Virus record (IMG/VR): IMGVR_UViG_3300040810_000056
Coordinates: 1-24,393 of that record
Origin: a virus
DNA length: 24,393 bases
Strand: one strand, 5' to 3'
Shown here: piece by piece, positions 1-5,288 of the stretch
Layout of the letters: the number at the start of each line of letters is the position of its first letter
Position numbering within the stretch: the first letter of the stretch is position 1
Notes under the pieces: generated by a model
What the model was told of the DNA's origin: nothing
The model's database searches: none
Seen by the model: the letters and a program-made list of their open reading frames with translations, nothing else
Translations under genes and position numbers: made by a program

Positions 1-475
1 GAACTGCATAGACAATGGTGTTAGGATGAAACGTGATGTATGATTTGCCTTGAACCTTCTGCTTCTTCAAGTCTCTCTTAGCAAACAAAAAGTCACCTTG
101 AATCACACCTTTGATATTCAAGTCTGGTAGATACTTCAGTGCAAGTTTGAGTTTGGTGTTCAAATCACCAGAAGTATCAGCATCAATGTCTGCATCTGTT
201 TTGTAGACTTTAGGATTCTTATTGAATACACCCTTCTTTGCTACAAAGAACTGTCCATCAGAAGGATCGGTTCCAGCAAAGATTGCAGGCGCACCATCCC
301 ACTTGACACTAGCACTGACTGATGCATCGCTACTACCAGCAAGCATATCTCTGATGCCTCTAAGAAAGTTGATGCTTTCTCTAGCACCTTGCACACCACC
401 ATTTAGCACATTGTCTTCAATATGCTCCATGTGTGTGTTTTTTTCTTCGATTAGATAGGACGAAAACTTTTTCAT
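1..475 (-). CDS. Ligase/nucleotidyltransferase-like phage protein, partial (3' end outside window)
   Basis: The first 158 residues are visible and the C-terminus runs off the left edge. The start ATG overlaps the TGA of the upstream nuclease-like gene (ATGA), so the two are probably translationally coupled. Residues 58-61 read K-W-D-G in the context SVKWDGAPAIF, matching motif I (KxDG) of covalent nucleotidyltransferases such as DNA and RNA ligases, where the Lys takes the AMP. Later come a basic FVAKKG stretch (about 77-82) and QGDFLF (126-131), which could correspond to the GE-type motif III with Asp replacing Glu. From memory this resembles a conserved marine T4-like phage family usually left as a DUF or called structural. 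A strand-joining or nucleotide-transfer role is inference, and the later ligase motifs lie outside the window. Expression is probably late, from the promoter at 1298-1305. Confidence 0.6.
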   Translation of the reverse strand, partial: MKKFSSYLIEEKNTHMEHIEDNVLNGGVQGARESINFLRGIRDMLAGSSDASVSASVKWDGAPAIFAGTDPSDGQFFVAKKGVFNKNPKVYKTDADIDADTSGDLNTKLKLALKYLPDLNIKGVIQGDFLFAKRDLKKQKVQGKSYITFHPNTIVYAV

Positions 476-1269
476 TTCACACCAAACAGTTTCTTAATAT
501 CTTCTACATTGTCTAGACTATACGGAGATTTACCTCTTGTCAAGAGTCTTCCTTGAAGTCTTAGTCCAGCAGAACGAGCGGATGTAGGCTCTGGTTGTGT
601 AGGGAATGATAGTTTACCACCACCAAAACCAAGTCTCATTTCAATCTGAATCTCACCTTTTAGTTCTGGCACATCAAGTTTCAATGGATTTTTACCCATA
701 TAGAACAGTCCAGCACCACCCACATTGATGTAATACACACCCTTTTTGTTGTAGTGTTTAATGATAAATGCGGTTGATGATTTGATGTTCTTGTTGATTT
801 TGGCAAGCAGTCCTCTTTTCTTTAGTTCTGCACGACCATCAACAGATATTTTTAGAGGGATACCAGAAATGTTTTTGTGAAACTGAACTGGTTCAATCTT
901 TCTAGCGGCCTTGATGTAGTTGTTAATATCGTCAGTCTTTTCTTTAGCCGCCGCTAACAACAAGTCCAAGTCTTCTGGGTCCATCTCTTTTGCTGGTGTA
1001 AATGTTCCAGTAGCCATGTCATAACGAAAAGAACCACCACCCATTTGATCCTTGGCGCCTGCTTTGATTTCGATGTTGAAAGGTTTACCATTATAGGATG
1101 CTTCAATATCTCCAGCACCAACATTAGAAAACCCAGCGCCTGGCTTGTCACCAGCATTTAGACCTGCAATGTTCGCCGCTTTCATAGCAGAGTGAACCTT
1201 TATTTCATAGTCAAGTCCAGCCTGCCCGATTGTCTCTTGTAGATTTTGATGCTCAGTAAATGTAAGCAT
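472..1269 (-). CDS. PD-(D/E)XK nuclease-like protein
   Basis: This encodes 265 aa. The N-terminal third has the signature order of a PD-(D/E)XK nuclease: Glu22 in a predicted helix (YEIKVHSAMKAANI), then G-D54-I-E in a strand, then the hairpin ending I-E67-I-K69-A. Asp54, Glu67 and Lys69 would be the metal-binding and catalytic residues. The rest (about 100-265) is less distinctive, with an AELKKRG stretch and a Gly-rich region near 220. The gene starts with ATG behind a GAGGG Shine-Dalgarno and is the first gene after a perfect T4-type late promoter. It overlaps the ligase-like gene by 4 nt. I infer a DNA-cutting partner to that protein; a resolvase or packaging-associated nuclease is equally possible. 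No name is assigned. Confidence 0.65.
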   Translation of the reverse strand: MLTFTEHQNLQETIGQAGLDYEIKVHSAMKAANIAGLNAGDKPGAGFSNVGAGDIEASYNGKPFNIEIKAGAKDQMGGGSFRYDMATGTFTPAKEMDPEDLDLLLAAAKEKTDDINNYIKAARKIEPVQFHKNISGIPLKISVDGRAELKKRGLLAKINKNIKSSTAFIIKHYNKKGVYYINVGGAGLFYMGKNPLKLDVPELKGEIQIEMRLGFGGGKLSFPTQPEPTSARSAGLRLQGRLLTRGKSPYSLDNVEDIKKLFGVK

Positions 1270-1297
1270 GATACCCTCGTATGTTTTATTTACTCAC

Positions 1298-1305
1298 TAT
1301 TTATA
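1298..1305 (-). promoter_or_regulatory. T4-type late promoter
   Basis: The minus strand reads TATAAATA, identical to the T4 late promoter consensus recognised by gp55-type sigma factors. It lies about 29 nt upstream of the nuclease-like gene's ATG and just downstream of the tRNA-cluster terminator, so it opens a new late transcription unit. Confidence 0.8.
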
Positions 1306-1312
1306 AAATAGA

Positions 1313-1340
1313 AAAAGGGCTGAACAAAGTCAACCCTTTT
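1313..1340 (-). terminator. Rho-independent terminator after the tRNA cluster
   Basis: On the minus strand AAAAGGG, a mismatch and TGA-type pairs close a short loop, and the hairpin ends in CCCTTTTTC. The stem is 7 bp plus 3 bp with one mismatch. It sits between the last tRNA and the late promoter and would end the early or middle transcript that carries the tRNAs. Confidence 0.65.
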
Positions 1341-1355
1341 GCCCAGGTGGCACCA

Positions 1356-1382
1356 GTCATTCGATTATTAAGTAGGAATGAC
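1356..1382 (-). other. Hairpin in the tRNA trailer
   Basis: GTCATTC and GAATGAC form a perfect 7-bp stem around a 13-nt loop, directly downstream of tRNA-Gly on the transcript. It has no T-run, so it is not a terminator by itself. It may protect or help process the tRNA precursor 3' end (inference). Confidence 0.4.
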
Positions 1383-1391
1383 ACTACTTTA

Positions 1392-1465
1392 TGGAGCGGT
1401 TAGAGAGAATCGAACTCTCACATTCTCGTTGGCAACGAGATAGGCTACCCTTACATCATAACCGC
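1392..1465 (-). tRNA. tRNA-Gly (anticodon GCC)
   Basis: The acceptor pair is GCGGTTA/TAACCGC. The anticodon stem TCTCG/CGAGA encloses the loop TTGCCAA, giving anticodon GCC. The T arm is GAGAG-TTCGATT-CTCTC. The 3' end is encoded as TCCA, so CCA is in the DNA. It is the last of four tandem tRNAs on the transcript. Confidence 0.93.
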
Positions 1466-1466
1466 A

Positions 1467-1542
1467 TGGTGCTGAAGGAGAGGCTCGAACTCCCGACCTG
1501 ATGATTACAAATCAACTGCACTACCAACTGTGCTACTTCAGC
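1467..1542 (-). tRNA. tRNA-Thr (anticodon TGT)
   Basis: The acceptor is GCTGAAG/CTTCAGC, the D arm GCAC...GTGC, and the anticodon loop TTTGTAA gives TGT. The anticodon stem GTTGA/TCATC has one T-T mismatch. The T loop is TTCGAGC. ACCA is encoded at the 3' end and the length is 76 nt. One nucleotide separates it from tRNA-Gly. Confidence 0.92.
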
Positions 1543-1545
1543 AAA

Positions 1546-1621
1546 TGGCTCCCTGTGCTGGACTCGAACCAACGACATATGGATTAACAGTCCACCGTTC
1601 TACCAACTGAACTAACAGGGA
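1546..1621 (-). tRNA. tRNA-Asn (anticodon GTT)
   Basis: The acceptor is TCCCTGT/ACAGGGA. The anticodon stem GTGGA/TCCAT encloses CTGTTAA, giving anticodon GTT. The T arm is GTTGG-TTCGAGT-CCAGC. The 3' GCCA is encoded and the length is 76 nt. Confidence 0.94.
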
Positions 1622-1627
1622 ATAATT

Positions 1628-1710
1628 TGGTGCGCCTAGAGAGACTCGAACTCCCACGCTTTCGCACTAGAACCTAAATCTAGCGTGTCTACCAATTTCA
1701 CCATAGGCGC
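1628..1710 (-). tRNA. tRNA-Leu (anticodon TAG)
   Basis: This is a class II tRNA of 83 nt. The acceptor is GCGCCTA/TAGGCGC. The anticodon stem CTAGA/TCTAG encloses TTTAGGT, giving TAG, and there is a long variable arm (TGCGAAAGCGT). The T loop is TTCGAGT and ACCA is encoded. It is the first tRNA on the transcript, 6 nt after the stop of the upstream small gene. Confidence 0.94.
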
Positions 1711-1716
1711 AAACTA

Positions 1717-1977
1717 TCACACATGTATTATATAGCCCTCATCGTGTTGCTCAAAGTGTTTAATCGTATATCCAGCAAACTCTTCTGGAAAGTCAATGAC
1801 ATCACCTTTTGCGAGATAGGGGCCACCAGCGGGATCAACCATTGTAATGATATCAGCATGAGGGTCCCAAGTAATCCTTTCATGACTGCGAGAACCACGC
1901 CAGAGAATGTTTCTATCTTCTGTCCACTCAAATGACTGTGTGTCACCATGTCGATTCTTAAACAGTCGTCTTGCCAT
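1717..1977 (-). CDS. Small conserved phage protein, unknown function
   Basis: This encodes 86 aa. I place the start at the ATG opening MARRLFKNRHGD because GAGG lies 12 nt upstream. A longer in-frame start at 2016 has no Shine-Dalgarno and lies deep inside the preceding gene. With this start it overlaps that gene by 20 nt. The protein is mostly beta by eye (ITMVDPAGGPYLAKGDVIDFPEEFAGYTIKHF split over two strands), with charged ends and no signal peptide or membrane segment. I recognise no domain. It is the last protein gene before the tRNA cluster and is probably co-transcribed with it. Confidence 0.65.
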   Translation of the reverse strand: MARRLFKNRHGDTQSFEWTEDRNILWRGSRSHERITWDPHADIITMVDPAGGPYLAKGDVIDFPEEFAGYTIKHFEQHDEGYIIHV

Positions 1978-2182
1978 AACTACAAAAATCCTCTGCAATC
2001 GCTCTCGCTTCATCATATGTATTACGAGTTAGAAAAGCAACTCTCTTTTTGTCTTCAGTGATTTCCACATGAAACACTTTTGGTTTCGCTGTAATCTCTT
2101 CTGGCCATGACTGATCGTCATTCTCCATCAGTTTTTCAGACAACTCATATCTAGCACCAAAGATTCTATATCGTCTATTCAT
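1958..2182 (-). CDS. Small protein, unknown function
   Basis: This encodes 74 aa from the ATG of MNRRYRIFGARYEL. That start overlaps the stop of the preceding gene by 8 nt, the compact spacing usual here. An upstream in-frame ATG at 2203 would add MKLGKQR but sits 29 nt inside the neighbour. The sequence alternates strand-like segments (PKVFHVEITEDKKRVAFLTR) with a helix (YDEARAIAEDFC), suggesting a small alpha/beta fold. No family is recognised. It is part of the 2821-1717 run that starts after the structured region. Confidence 0.6.
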   Translation of the reverse strand: MNRRYRIFGARYELSEKLMENDDQSWPEEITAKPKVFHVEITEDKKRVAFLTRNTYDEARAIAEDFCSYGKTTV

Positions 2183-2420
2183 TCTCTGCTTCCCAAGTTT
2201 CACTTTCCCAATGATTAATCAGGTTAGAGAAGCCCCATTGCATTGGACTATATTCATTTAGTTCATCTCTGAAGTTTTCAACTTCTTTGATTTGTTCTTC
2301 TGTCAACTCTACGATTTCATCGACACCATAGTGTTCCATAACATATTCATAAACTGAATCTGTTACATCTGACTCAATGCGTTCTTCCCATTTATGTATT
2401 CTTGGCCAATCAAAACTCAT
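2175..2420 (-). CDS. Small acidic protein, unknown function
   Basis: This encodes 81 aa and is strongly acidic (many Glu and Asp) with several aromatic residues; it opens MSFDWPRIHKWEERIESD. The ATG overlaps the TGA of the upstream glycine-zipper gene (ATGA), indicating coupled translation. Secondary structure looks mainly helical, with a Trp-rich C-terminus (MQWGFSNLINHWESETWEA). There is no signal peptide, membrane segment or recognised motif. Small acidic phage proteins are sometimes DNA mimics or host-takeover factors, but nothing here proves that. Confidence 0.65.
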   Translation of the reverse strand: MSFDWPRIHKWEERIESDVTDSVYEYVMEHYGVDEIVELTEEQIKEVENFRDELNEYSPMQWGFSNLINHWESETWEAENE

Positions 2421-2821
2421 TTCTGAAACCTCACTGTATATTGTTTACCATCATCATAAAATGTCACTGTAGAATGCGAATAAACTTGAATCGCTTCTTC
2501 ATTATAGCGTGTTACTACTTCGCATTGCCTTGCAGTGCCGCCAGTAGCAGTGCTATTTGAATGACCAAGCATGCCGCCGAGAATAGCGCCCATAGCACCG
2601 CCATTTTCTTCTCCTTTGATATTGTTTCCTATGATACCACCAATGATTGCTCCTTTGAGCATGTCACCAGTCTTATCACCAGAAACTTGCTTATCTGTGC
2701 ATACTTCAACTTGATATGGTGTGCGATTGATAACCGTTTTATAATGATCGGTGACGGTTTCTGCATATGCTGTTGTAGCAAAAGCGCATACACCAAGCAA
2801 TCCAAATACAATCTTTTTCAT
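2417..2821 (-). CDS. Secreted glycine-zipper protein (17 kDa antigen/SlyB-like)
   Basis: This encodes 134 aa. Residues 1-20 form a clear Sec signal peptide (MKK, hydrophobic core, then AYA before Glu21) cleavable by signal peptidase I. There is no lipobox Cys, unlike true 17-kDa or SlyB lipoproteins. Residues 53-86 are a Gly-rich glycine-zipper pair (GAIIGGIIGNNIKG and GGAMGAILGGMLG), typical of the glycine-zipper 2TM family, which inserts into or spans bacterial envelopes. C41 and C100 flank the zipper and could form a disulfide in the periplasm. The C-terminus is beta-rich (STVTFYDDGKQYTVRF). Such proteins are normally host envelope genes; in a phage it may act on the envelope during infection or lysis (inference). 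AGAGG precedes the ATG, and the leader is the structured region at 2822-3002. Confidence 0.75.
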   Translation of the reverse strand: MKKIVFGLLGVCAFATTAYAETVTDHYKTVINRTPYQVEVCTDKQVSGDKTGDMLKGAIIGGIIGNNIKGEENGGAMGAILGGMLGHSNSTATGGTARQCEVVTRYNEEAIQVYSHSTVTFYDDGKQYTVRFQK

Positions 2822-3002
2822 CTTTACCTCTTATGAAATGGTGGGTCTTACGTTTTATAAACTGCCCACCGCCCGGCTTGTAAGTTAATGAGAGAGAGGT
2901 AGCCGGGCAAACCAAACTCTGAAACTTAGACGGCAACCCACTTCCTAGGCAGGGCTTTTTGATTCTATTTTCGTGACCGACCGCCTCGTATCACGCTTGC
3001 GA
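2822..3002 (-). other. Structured non-coding segment, possible regulatory leader or small RNA
   Basis: This 181-nt gap holds no gene. It has an 8-bp GC-rich perfect stem (2871-2878 with 2901-2908, GCCCGGCT/AGCCGGGC) around a 22-nt loop. It is followed on the transcript by a 6-bp stem (2840-2845 with 2865-2870, GGTGGG/CCCACC) ending about 20 nt before the glycine-zipper ATG. A third hairpin, CTTGCG/CGCAAG, spans the stop codon of the upstream gene near 3000. The segment looks more GC-rich than its surroundings. It is too short between acceptor-like arms to be a tRNA, and I could not match it to a riboswitch class. A TATAAAAC box near 2853-2860 could be a weak late promoter. Confidence 0.45.
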
Positions 3003-3347
3003 CTAGCGCAAGTAAGCAGGTCCAGTCCACTGAACCGCACTGAACTCTTCAGTCATAACATTGCCACGGGCAGTGTTACGAGCAGGCGCTTTCCAACCAG
3101 CCGCCATGAGAATGTCACCAAACTTGAACTTCTTATCAGTTTCGGTGTTGACAACAAAACCCCAAACACGCATCTGATTACCGTTCTCTGTAACTTTGAT
3201 GTATTTATTACCTACGATCACACCAAGGCTGTCACGAAAATCTTGAGCGGTTCGGCGTTTAATGTTTGCACGGCGGGCCCAATCTTCGTAATCTTTAGTA
3301 ATAGCGTCAAACAACTTTTCGATTTTCTGGGTCATTACTTCGTTCAT
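3003..3347 (-). CDS. Small early protein, unknown function
   Basis: This encodes 114 aa from the ATG of MNEVMTQKIEKLF, set by the GAGAGAGG Shine-Dalgarno a few nt upstream. A longer in-frame reading up to 3479 would cross the promoter and is rejected. The N-terminal half is helical and basic (residues 20-40, DYEDWARRANIKRRTAQDF). The middle is beta-like (NKYIKVTENGNQMRVWGFVV), followed by an Ala/Gly-rich tail. No family is recognised; the basic first half could bind nucleic acid. It has its own strong sigma70-type promoter at 3384-3412 and the shared GTGATTCGCAA leader, so it is likely expressed immediately after infection. Confidence 0.7.
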   Translation of the reverse strand: MNEVMTQKIEKLFDAITKDYEDWARRANIKRRTAQDFRDSLGVIVGNKYIKVTENGNQMRVWGFVVNTETDKKFKFGDILMAAGWKAPARNTARGNVMTEEFSAVQWTGPAYLR

Positions 3348-3363
3348 TTCTTCACCTCTCTCT

Positions 3364-3374
3364 TTGCGAATCAC
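3364..3374 (-). promoter_or_regulatory. Shared early leader motif GTGATTCGCAA, copy 1
   Basis: One of five identical 11-nt copies lying between an early promoter and its gene. Here it is preceded by AGTATA and followed by the GAGAGAGG Shine-Dalgarno. The role is unknown. Confidence 0.75.
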
Positions 3375-3383
3375 TATACTTAC

Positions 3384-3412
3384 TTTATAGCAAATGTTGA
3401 CTAGTTTGTCAA
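3384..3412 (-). promoter_or_regulatory. Sigma70-type early promoter for the gene at 3003-3347
   Basis: TTGACA (3412-3407), a 17-nt spacer ending in TGC, then TATAAA (3389-3384), so it has an extended -10. The leader contains GTGATTCGCAA (3374-3364) followed by GAGAGAGG. Confidence 0.85.
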
Positions 3413-3423
3413 GGCCTTTTTTA

Positions 3424-3642
3424 CTACAAACCCAAAATAGTATGAGTTGGAACAGAAAAACCTTTAGCCGGATTATCACGCAACCAATCCTTCAACTGTC
3501 CAAAGTAAAAAGCGGCGTCTTCCTCACCTTGCTTCTCTAGCAGTTCTTCTGCCTCTTCCGCAAAGTTGATGATCTGTCGGAGCATAGAACCACCGTCATT
3601 AAAAACCGCTTTGTTGCGTTTCAAACCTCGTTGATTACTCAT
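3424..3642 (-). CDS. Small protein, unknown function
   Basis: This encodes 72 aa beginning MSNQRGLKRNKAVF. Two adjacent ATGs (3645 and 3642) are possible. GAGG lies 7 nt before the second, which I prefer; the first overlaps the upstream TGA as ATGA. The N-terminus is basic and a middle helix is acidic (NFAEEAEELLEKQGEEDAAF split), followed by a Trp-containing segment. No domain is recognised. It is the last gene of the three-gene unit started by the promoter at 4204-4231. Confidence 0.65.
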   Translation of the reverse strand: MSNQRGLKRNKAVFNDGGSMLRQIINFAEEAEELLEKQGEEDAAFYFGQLKDWLRDNPAKGFSVPTHTILGL

Positions 3643-3989
3643 CATGCCACCTCTTTCACTTCTTCCCAACCAGACTTCGCACAAACAAACTTCTTGCCCG
3701 TGTCATCCTCAAGAATGTCACCAACAGAAATCGAGTGCATCTTATCCAACTTCTCAATCCGATCTTCAGGACCGATGTTACCAACCTCAAAGCAATGCTC
3801 TAAATCATCAGCAATAATGTTGGCGACATGATCATAACACTTGTGCATCAAACCAATCTTAGGATCACCCTTCATCAATGCTTCAGTGTAAGCAACACCT
3901 TTTACATGGGCTTGAAAACCCTCTTGGTTGATCAAGTCAACAATATCATTGGTCAGAACAATCTGATGAAGTTTCCACATCTTAGACAT
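3642..3989 (-). CDS. Small protein, unknown function
   Basis: This encodes 115 aa from the ATG of MSKMWKLHQIVLTNDIVD, with GGGAG upstream. It overlaps the stop of the preceding gene by 8 nt. The protein has a His/Cys-containing middle (GLMHKCYDHVANIIADDLEHC, about residues 47-67) that could bind metal. It ends in a compact beta-like segment (SVGDILEDDTGKKFVCAKSGW split). The order H50, C52, H55, H66, C67 is only suggestive. No family is recognised. It is an early unit, translationally tied to both neighbours. Confidence 0.65.
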   Translation of the reverse strand: MSKMWKLHQIVLTNDIVDLINQEGFQAHVKGVAYTEALMKGDPKIGLMHKCYDHVANIIADDLEHCFEVGNIGPEDRIEKLDKMHSISVGDILEDDTGKKFVCAKSGWEEVKEVA

Positions 3990-4170
3990 TAGCAGTCTCC
4001 CAAAGTTTACCAATCAGTTCCCAATCGTAAGTGATCTTTTTTGTCTTGCGATTGCGCTCATAAGCCATTTCAATACCAGTGTACTCTTCCAAGTATGCAA
4101 CTGCTTCTTTCACATTCTCAAACTCTTTGAGACCTGTGTTGTTATTCAAATTTGGTTTTGCTACCCACAT
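3982..4170 (-). CDS. Small early protein, unknown function
   Basis: This encodes 62 aa from the ATG of MWVAKPNLNNNTGL, fixed by GAGAGG 8 nt upstream. The start is the first codon after the shared leader. The middle (FENVKEAVAYLEEYTGIEM) is a helix and the C-terminus is basic then aromatic (KTKKITYDWELIGKLW). No membrane segment, signal peptide or family is seen. It is first in an early operon of three small genes. Confidence 0.68.
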   Translation of the reverse strand: MWVAKPNLNNNTGLKEFENVKEAVAYLEEYTGIEMAYERNRKTKKITYDWELIGKLWETANV

Positions 4171-4183
4171 ATTTTCACCTCTC

Positions 4184-4194
4184 TTGCGAATCAC
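4184..4194 (-). promoter_or_regulatory. Shared early leader motif GTGATTCGCAA, copy 2
   Basis: Identical to the other four copies. It is preceded by AGTATA exactly as in copy 1 and followed by GAGAGGTGAAAATATG, so motif and Shine-Dalgarno are contiguous. Confidence 0.75.
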
Positions 4195-4203
4195 TATACT
4201 GAT

Positions 4204-4231
4204 ATATTACCACAACTACAGAATTTGTCAA
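4204..4231 (-). promoter_or_regulatory. Sigma70-type early promoter for 4170-3424
   Basis: TTGACA (4231-4226), a 16-nt spacer ending in TGG, then TAATAT (4209-4204): a perfect -35 and an extended -10. Confidence 0.8.
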
Positions 4232-4236
4232 GGGCT

Positions 4237-4434
4237 TTATTCAAACTGTGTCCAATATTCGTTCCAAACTTCAGTTGCGATATCTTGAACCATATCCTCA
4301 CCAAGAAACTCAATATCAGTTTCAAGGATTTCGGCCTTTTCAACCATCTCAGTGACATGTTCACAACCAGTGACAATAGCATCAGCGAGTGCATAATAGA
4401 CCCGATTTTCCGCTTCAATCCAAAGTTCTTTCAT
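4237..4434 (-). CDS. Small acidic protein, unknown function
   Basis: This encodes 65 aa and is very acidic (about 15 Glu/Asp), almost entirely helical by eye, starting MKELWIEAENRVYYALAD. AGAGAGG lies 8 nt upstream of the ATG. It follows the 4449-4802 gene by 14 nt, so it shares that early transcript. No domain is recognised. Its size, charge and early promoter resemble host-takeover or DNA-mimic proteins of phages, but that is only a hypothesis. Confidence 0.65.
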   Translation of the reverse strand: MKELWIEAENRVYYALADAIVTGCEHVTEMVEKAEILETDIEFLGEDMVQDIATEVWNEYWTQFE

Positions 4435-4448
4435 AATAACCTCTCTTC

Positions 4449-4802
4449 TTAAACAGTCTGCTGGTAGGCTTTATCCCACCGACCAACATGAACATCAATC
4501 CAATAAGCGACATCAAAATAGTCAGTCATGTAGTCGCTGTTGTTGTACCACTTAGTGCCTTTCATAGCGGCGACAAGTTCAGTCAGAAAAGCAGTTTCTT
4601 TAGTGTCTTTACCGTAGAACTTTTCAATGTGGTAAGTGTTGACTTGCTCATAATCATCAAACTTCAAAGGGCCTTCAGTAACACGAACACGCAGACTACT
4701 GTGATTGTCAATGCCGATGCTACCCTTCATATTGTACTTCTTGAGAACCGCTTTAATAGCAGGGGCAAGTTCTTTCTTCTGTTCTTGTGAAATATAAGCC
4801 AT
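4449..4802 (-). CDS. Conserved phage early protein, unknown function
   Basis: This encodes 117 aa from the ATG of MAYISQEQKKELAPAIK, behind GAGAGAGG and the shared leader; a longer in-frame reading begins within the leader and is rejected. The opening pattern (ISQEQKKELAPAIKAVLKKYNMKGSI split) followed by a hydrophilic beta segment (SSLRVRVTEGPLKF) and a Tyr/Trp-rich C-terminus matches small proteins I recall from many unrelated phages, none with a known function. It heads a two-gene early operon under the promoter at 4849-4876. Confidence 0.72.
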   Translation of the reverse strand: MAYISQEQKKELAPAIKAVLKKYNMKGSIGIDNHSSLRVRVTEGPLKFDDYEQVNTYHIEKFYGKDTKETAFLTELVAAMKGTKWYNNSDYMTDYFDVAYWIDVHVGRWDKAYQQTV

Positions 4803-4818
4803 AATCAAACCTCTCTCA

Positions 4819-4829
4819 TTGCGAATCAC
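4819..4829 (-). promoter_or_regulatory. Shared early leader motif GTGATTCGCAA, copy 3
   Basis: Identical 11-nt copy. Followed by TGAGAGAGG, the Shine-Dalgarno of the 4449-4802 gene. Confidence 0.75.
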
Positions 4830-4848
4830 TTAACTAACTTACTTTACA

Positions 4849-4876
4849 TTTATACCATATTTTCGGAAAATGTCAA
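4849..4876 (-). promoter_or_regulatory. Sigma70-type early promoter for 4802-4237
   Basis: TTGACA (4876-4871), a 16-nt spacer ending in TGG, then TATAAA (4854-4849), with extended -10. Confidence 0.85.
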
Positions 4877-4884
4877 GGTCTTTT

Positions 4885-5253
4885 TTATCTTTTTTTCCAC
4901 TTTTCTAAGATTTCTTCTTGCATAGCATACGCTTCAATCTCAAAAGGACGCTCTTCATAAGGCAGTTCCCAACCACCCTTCTGACCTCTCAAGTCTTGAA
5001 CACAGTGAGTTACCTCATGAAAGATAGCAGTCAAAAGATCATCACCCTTTAATCTGTTGTCTAACTCAATCTCAAACTCACGATCACCGACCTCTGCTTG
5101 ATAACCATAGACATCATACATTCTAGTGAAGGTAATCTCAACGTCTACTTGCTTTCTCATTCTAGGCATCAAGTATTCAAAAGCAAAGATAGCGGCATCC
5201 CTTGCGAGAGCCGCTTTAGTCTTTCTAGCACCATGTACCTCAATCATCAGCAT
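4885..5253 (-). CDS. Small HEXXH metalloprotease-like protein (zincin fold)
   Basis: This encodes 122 aa. Residues 79-83 are H-E-V-T-H, the zinc-binding and catalytic motif of zincins, in a hydrophobic helix (LLTAIFHEVTHCVQ). Glu105 or Glu107 (RPFEIEAYAMQEE) is placed to be the third ligand and lies in a helix, as in SprT/gluzincin-type minimal metalloproteases. The N-terminal 70 residues contain a beta sheet (VEITFTRMYDVYGYQAEVG split), the usual layout. The protein is much shorter than SprT. I chose the first ATG at 5253, not the in-frame ATG two codons later, because the -10 box is exactly 6 nt upstream of 5253 and no Shine-Dalgarno exists: a leaderless start. Possible roles are cleaving a host or phage protein early in infection (inference). 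Confidence 0.72.
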   Translation of the reverse strand: MLMIEVHGARKTKAALARDAAIFAFEYLMPRMRKQVDVEITFTRMYDVYGYQAEVGDREFEIELDNRLKGDDLLTAIFHEVTHCVQDLRGQKGGWELPYEERPFEIEAYAMQEEILEKWKKR

Positions 5254-5259
5254 GGTTGT

Positions 5260-5288
5260 AATATATCAAGTAAACTCACTGATGTCAA
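5260..5288 (-). promoter_or_regulatory. Sigma70-type promoter giving a leaderless mRNA (HEXXH gene)
   Basis: TTGACA (5288-5283), a 17-nt spacer ending in TGA, TATATT (5265-5260), then ACAACC and ATG. Transcription should start at or next to the start codon. The -35 lies inside the 3' end of the upstream gene. Confidence 0.85.

Noticed and set aside
2865-2910. GCCCGGCT/AGCCGGGC arms as a tRNA acceptor stem
   Set aside because: Only 22 nt lie between the arms, far too few for D, anticodon and T arms.
2973-3404. Plus-strand open frame of 143 codons over the structured region and small early gene
   Set aside because: It runs through the promoter and the opposite-strand gene, which has a strong Shine-Dalgarno. 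No start signal was found.
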